A stretch of DNA of 64,000 nucleotides, from positions 1 through 64,000 of the forward strand of contig JAFDXN010000011.1 in assembly GCA_018267915.1 (NCBI GenBank). Reading direction: 5' to 3'. The DNA is from Bacteroidota bacterium (GTDB taxonomy: Bacteria > Bacteroidota > Bacteroidia > Chitinophagales > Chitinophagaceae). The translations under genes were made by a program, and so were the position numbers. Below, piece after piece: positions 62,590 through 64,000 of this stretch (the first letter of the stretch is position 1; each line of letters opens with the position of its first letter). Under the pieces are notes generated by a model. The model saw only the letters and a list, made by a program, of their open reading frames with translations, was not told the DNA's origin and made no database searches.

Positions 62590-63990
62590 ATGCAACGCTC
62601 CCGCAGCTTAATTATATTATTACTGGTGACCCTATTTGCTGAAACAGGATGTAAGGAGAACACCATCCTGAACGCCAATGTTGCCCCTGCCATAGACAAT
62701 GTGAACACGACAACGATACCGCTCAGTGTTCGCTGCCGCACAATCGAATTCGACTCGATGGTAACCAGCAATAGCTATGCAGGCATACCGATATTCCATG
62801 GACTGGGCACGGTGACAGACCCTTATTTCGGAAAAACAAATGCAGGGATATACTTCCAGGTGCAACCACCAGTTGATGGATTCAGTTTTAACACTTCAGC
62901 GACCATTGATTCAGCAGTGCTGATATTGCCCTATTCAGGCTTTACCTGGGGTGACACGTCCCTGGCGGTCAATCAAAAGATAACAGCATACCGAGTTACT
63001 GAAGACATGTCGAAGGATAGCGTTTACTACAGCTTTATGACAAAGGCCGTTGACCGCATCAAACCTCTCGGCAGTGTTACAGTAAATATTGACCATTTAT
63101 CCGATAGCGTTTACAATATTCATCCCGCCAATGGCGACTCTACCAGCGCCAGGCCAGCTCACCTTCGTATCAAACTGGACAAAACCAATTTTACGGATGT
63201 AATCCACGATGTATCTGCGCCGGGAAATACAGAATTGTCGAGTGCCGCAGCTTTCCAAAGCTTTTTCAAGGGTATTTACCTGGAAGCCGACCCACGCAGC
63301 AATGGTGCAGCCATCCCCTACTTTTACCTCGATGGCTCTACCGATTACACCAGGGCGGGTGTATTGTTCTATTACCATTTGCCGGGTGACACAACTAGTT
63401 ACACGCAGCCTTTTTACTATTCGTCAAACACCTGCGCACATTTCAATCATATTACCCGCACCACGCGCGGCTCAAGTGCTGAGACTGTGCTTGGCCAAAC
63501 GGGCTACAATAACGACGTTGTACTGGCACAAAACCTGCCTGGTTGCGAGATCGACGTGATCATAGATAATATCCAGTCGTTGCCCAGGGACTCCTTCGCG
63601 TTGATCAATAAAGCGGAACTGATCATTACACGGCAGCCAAAAGCGTCGGAGGATATTTATTCAGCACCTTACCGCCTGTACCCGATAGGCATCGACTCGG
63701 TAGGTGCTACTTATACCATAGCCGATGGCTATCCTATTACCAGCACAGCGCCATTGGCATTTATAGATGGCGTTTACAGGGAGCCGGATGCCAATCATAA
63801 CGAAGCATACTACGTGATCAACCTGCCCCGTGAGATACAGGCTGCTCTTAAAGCCGGAAAACAAAGTGTACATTTACATATAACGGGCACTACCGACTAT
63901 CCCGGCGCTTACCGATTGGTGGCGGGCGGCAACAGCGGCACCGGTACTCAAATGAAATTCAACGTTGTTTATTCAAAATTGTATCGTTAA
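62590..63990 (+). CDS. DUF4270 family lipoprotein
   Basis: A 466-residue lipoprotein; the lipobox is TGC with Cys at residue 21. Family marks are DPYFGKTNAGIYFQV, DSAVLILPYSG and a C-terminal jelly-roll-like strand set ending FNVVYSKLY. DUF4270 proteins are surface-exposed or periplasmic lipoproteins of Bacteroidota with unknown role. It follows the GlgA-like gene after 40 bp in the same direction, the usual order. Confidence 0.88.
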   Translation: MQRSRSLIILLLVTLFAETGCKENTILNANVAPAIDNVNTTTIPLSVRCRTIEFDSMVTSNSYAGIPIFHGLGTVTDPYFGKTNAGIYFQVQPPVDGFSFNTSATIDSAVLILPYSGFTWGDTSLAVNQKITAYRVTEDMSKDSVYYSFMTKAVDRIKPLGSVTVNIDHLSDSVYNIHPANGDSTSARPAHLRIKLDKTNFTDVIHDVSAPGNTELSSAAAFQSFFKGIYLEADPRSNGAAIPYFYLDGSTDYTRAGVLFYYHLPGDTTSYTQPFYYSSNTCAHFNHITRTTRGSSAETVLGQTGYNNDVVLAQNLPGCEIDVIIDNIQSLPRDSFALINKAELIITRQPKASEDIYSAPYRLYPIGIDSVGATYTIADGYPITSTAPLAFIDGVYREPDANHNEAYYVINLPREIQAALKAGKQSVHLHITGTTDYPGAYRLVAGGNSGTGTQMKFNVVYSKLYR

Positions 63991-64000
63991 TAAACTACAT

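Noticed and set aside
1..64000. tRNA, rRNA, CRISPR array, insertion sequence or prophage genes
   Set aside because: I looked for TpsiC-loop strings, direct repeats with spacers, transposase and integrase frames and saw none.

Overview
The window looks like a chromosomal segment of a Bacteroidota bacterium, most likely from the Chitinophagaceae or close relatives (family level is inference). Evidence seen in the sequence: several large secreted proteins with type IX secretion (T9SS) C-terminal domains of both type A and gliding-associated type B, SprB repeats, an S46 dipeptidyl-peptidase, a DUF4270 lipoprotein beside panC and a half-length glycogen-synthase-like gene, ribosomal protein THX, and promoters of the Bacteroidota type (TAnnTTTG at about -7). 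Genes are mostly core housekeeping, with an accessory and decaying stretch at about 36-47 kb. I saw no tRNA, rRNA, CRISPR array, intact insertion sequence or prophage.

Layout: 1-2.3 kb is the 3' part of a fibronectin-III-like repeat adhesin with a T9SS tail. 2.4-4.9 kb is an ABC exporter operon with a LolA-like lipoprotein-carrier gene. 5.5-8.1 kb is thrS and infC, without the usual rpmI-rplT; two near-identical small elements, each with a terminator, follow (8.29-8.49 kb). 8.6-14.8 kb holds a beta-propeller-like secreted protein, an NlpC/P60 hydrolase, a SprB-repeat protein, an HTH/BtrH-like pair and GtrA. A non-coding, repeat-containing stretch (14.8-15.7 kb) precedes prfB, an MsbA-like ABC transporter and a histidine kinase. 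19.9-21.2 kb is a peroxide-defence pair (AhpC, AhpD-like). 21.3-28.8 kb contains a T9SS type B protein, a DPP11-like peptidase and a BNR/Asp-box T9SS protein. 28.9-36.1 kb carries recN, an RlmI-like methyltransferase, a small repeat protein and secA.

The 36.1-47.1 kb stretch mixes intact genes with wreckage: a Txe/YoeB-type toxin broken by one TGA next to an intact antitoxin, asnB plus a 30-bp copy of its 3' end, a truncated AraC C-terminus flanking an NHL-repeat gene, an isolated T9SS tail fragment, a secreted protein gene broken by one TAG, REP-like double hairpins, and a cluster of TCGGGC boxes upstream of an S1/P1 nuclease homologue that has lost one of its three zinc sites. From 47.9 kb onward the content is mostly ordinary: XRE regulator, ABC-2 permease, glycosyltransferase and epimerase for surface polysaccharide, THX, HU, RsgA (with a ten-G coding tract), a MacB-like permease, a T9SS protein, atpG, pyruvate kinase, then panC, the GlgA-like gene and DUF4270.

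Functional themes are cell-surface construction and T9SS secretion, envelope export, translation factors (thrS, infC, prfB, RlmI, RsgA, THX), and oxidative-stress defence. The most unusual items are the tandem small-RNA-like elements, the Zn2-less S1/P1 homologue and the two single-stop pseudogenes. I did not find a clearly new multi-gene system.
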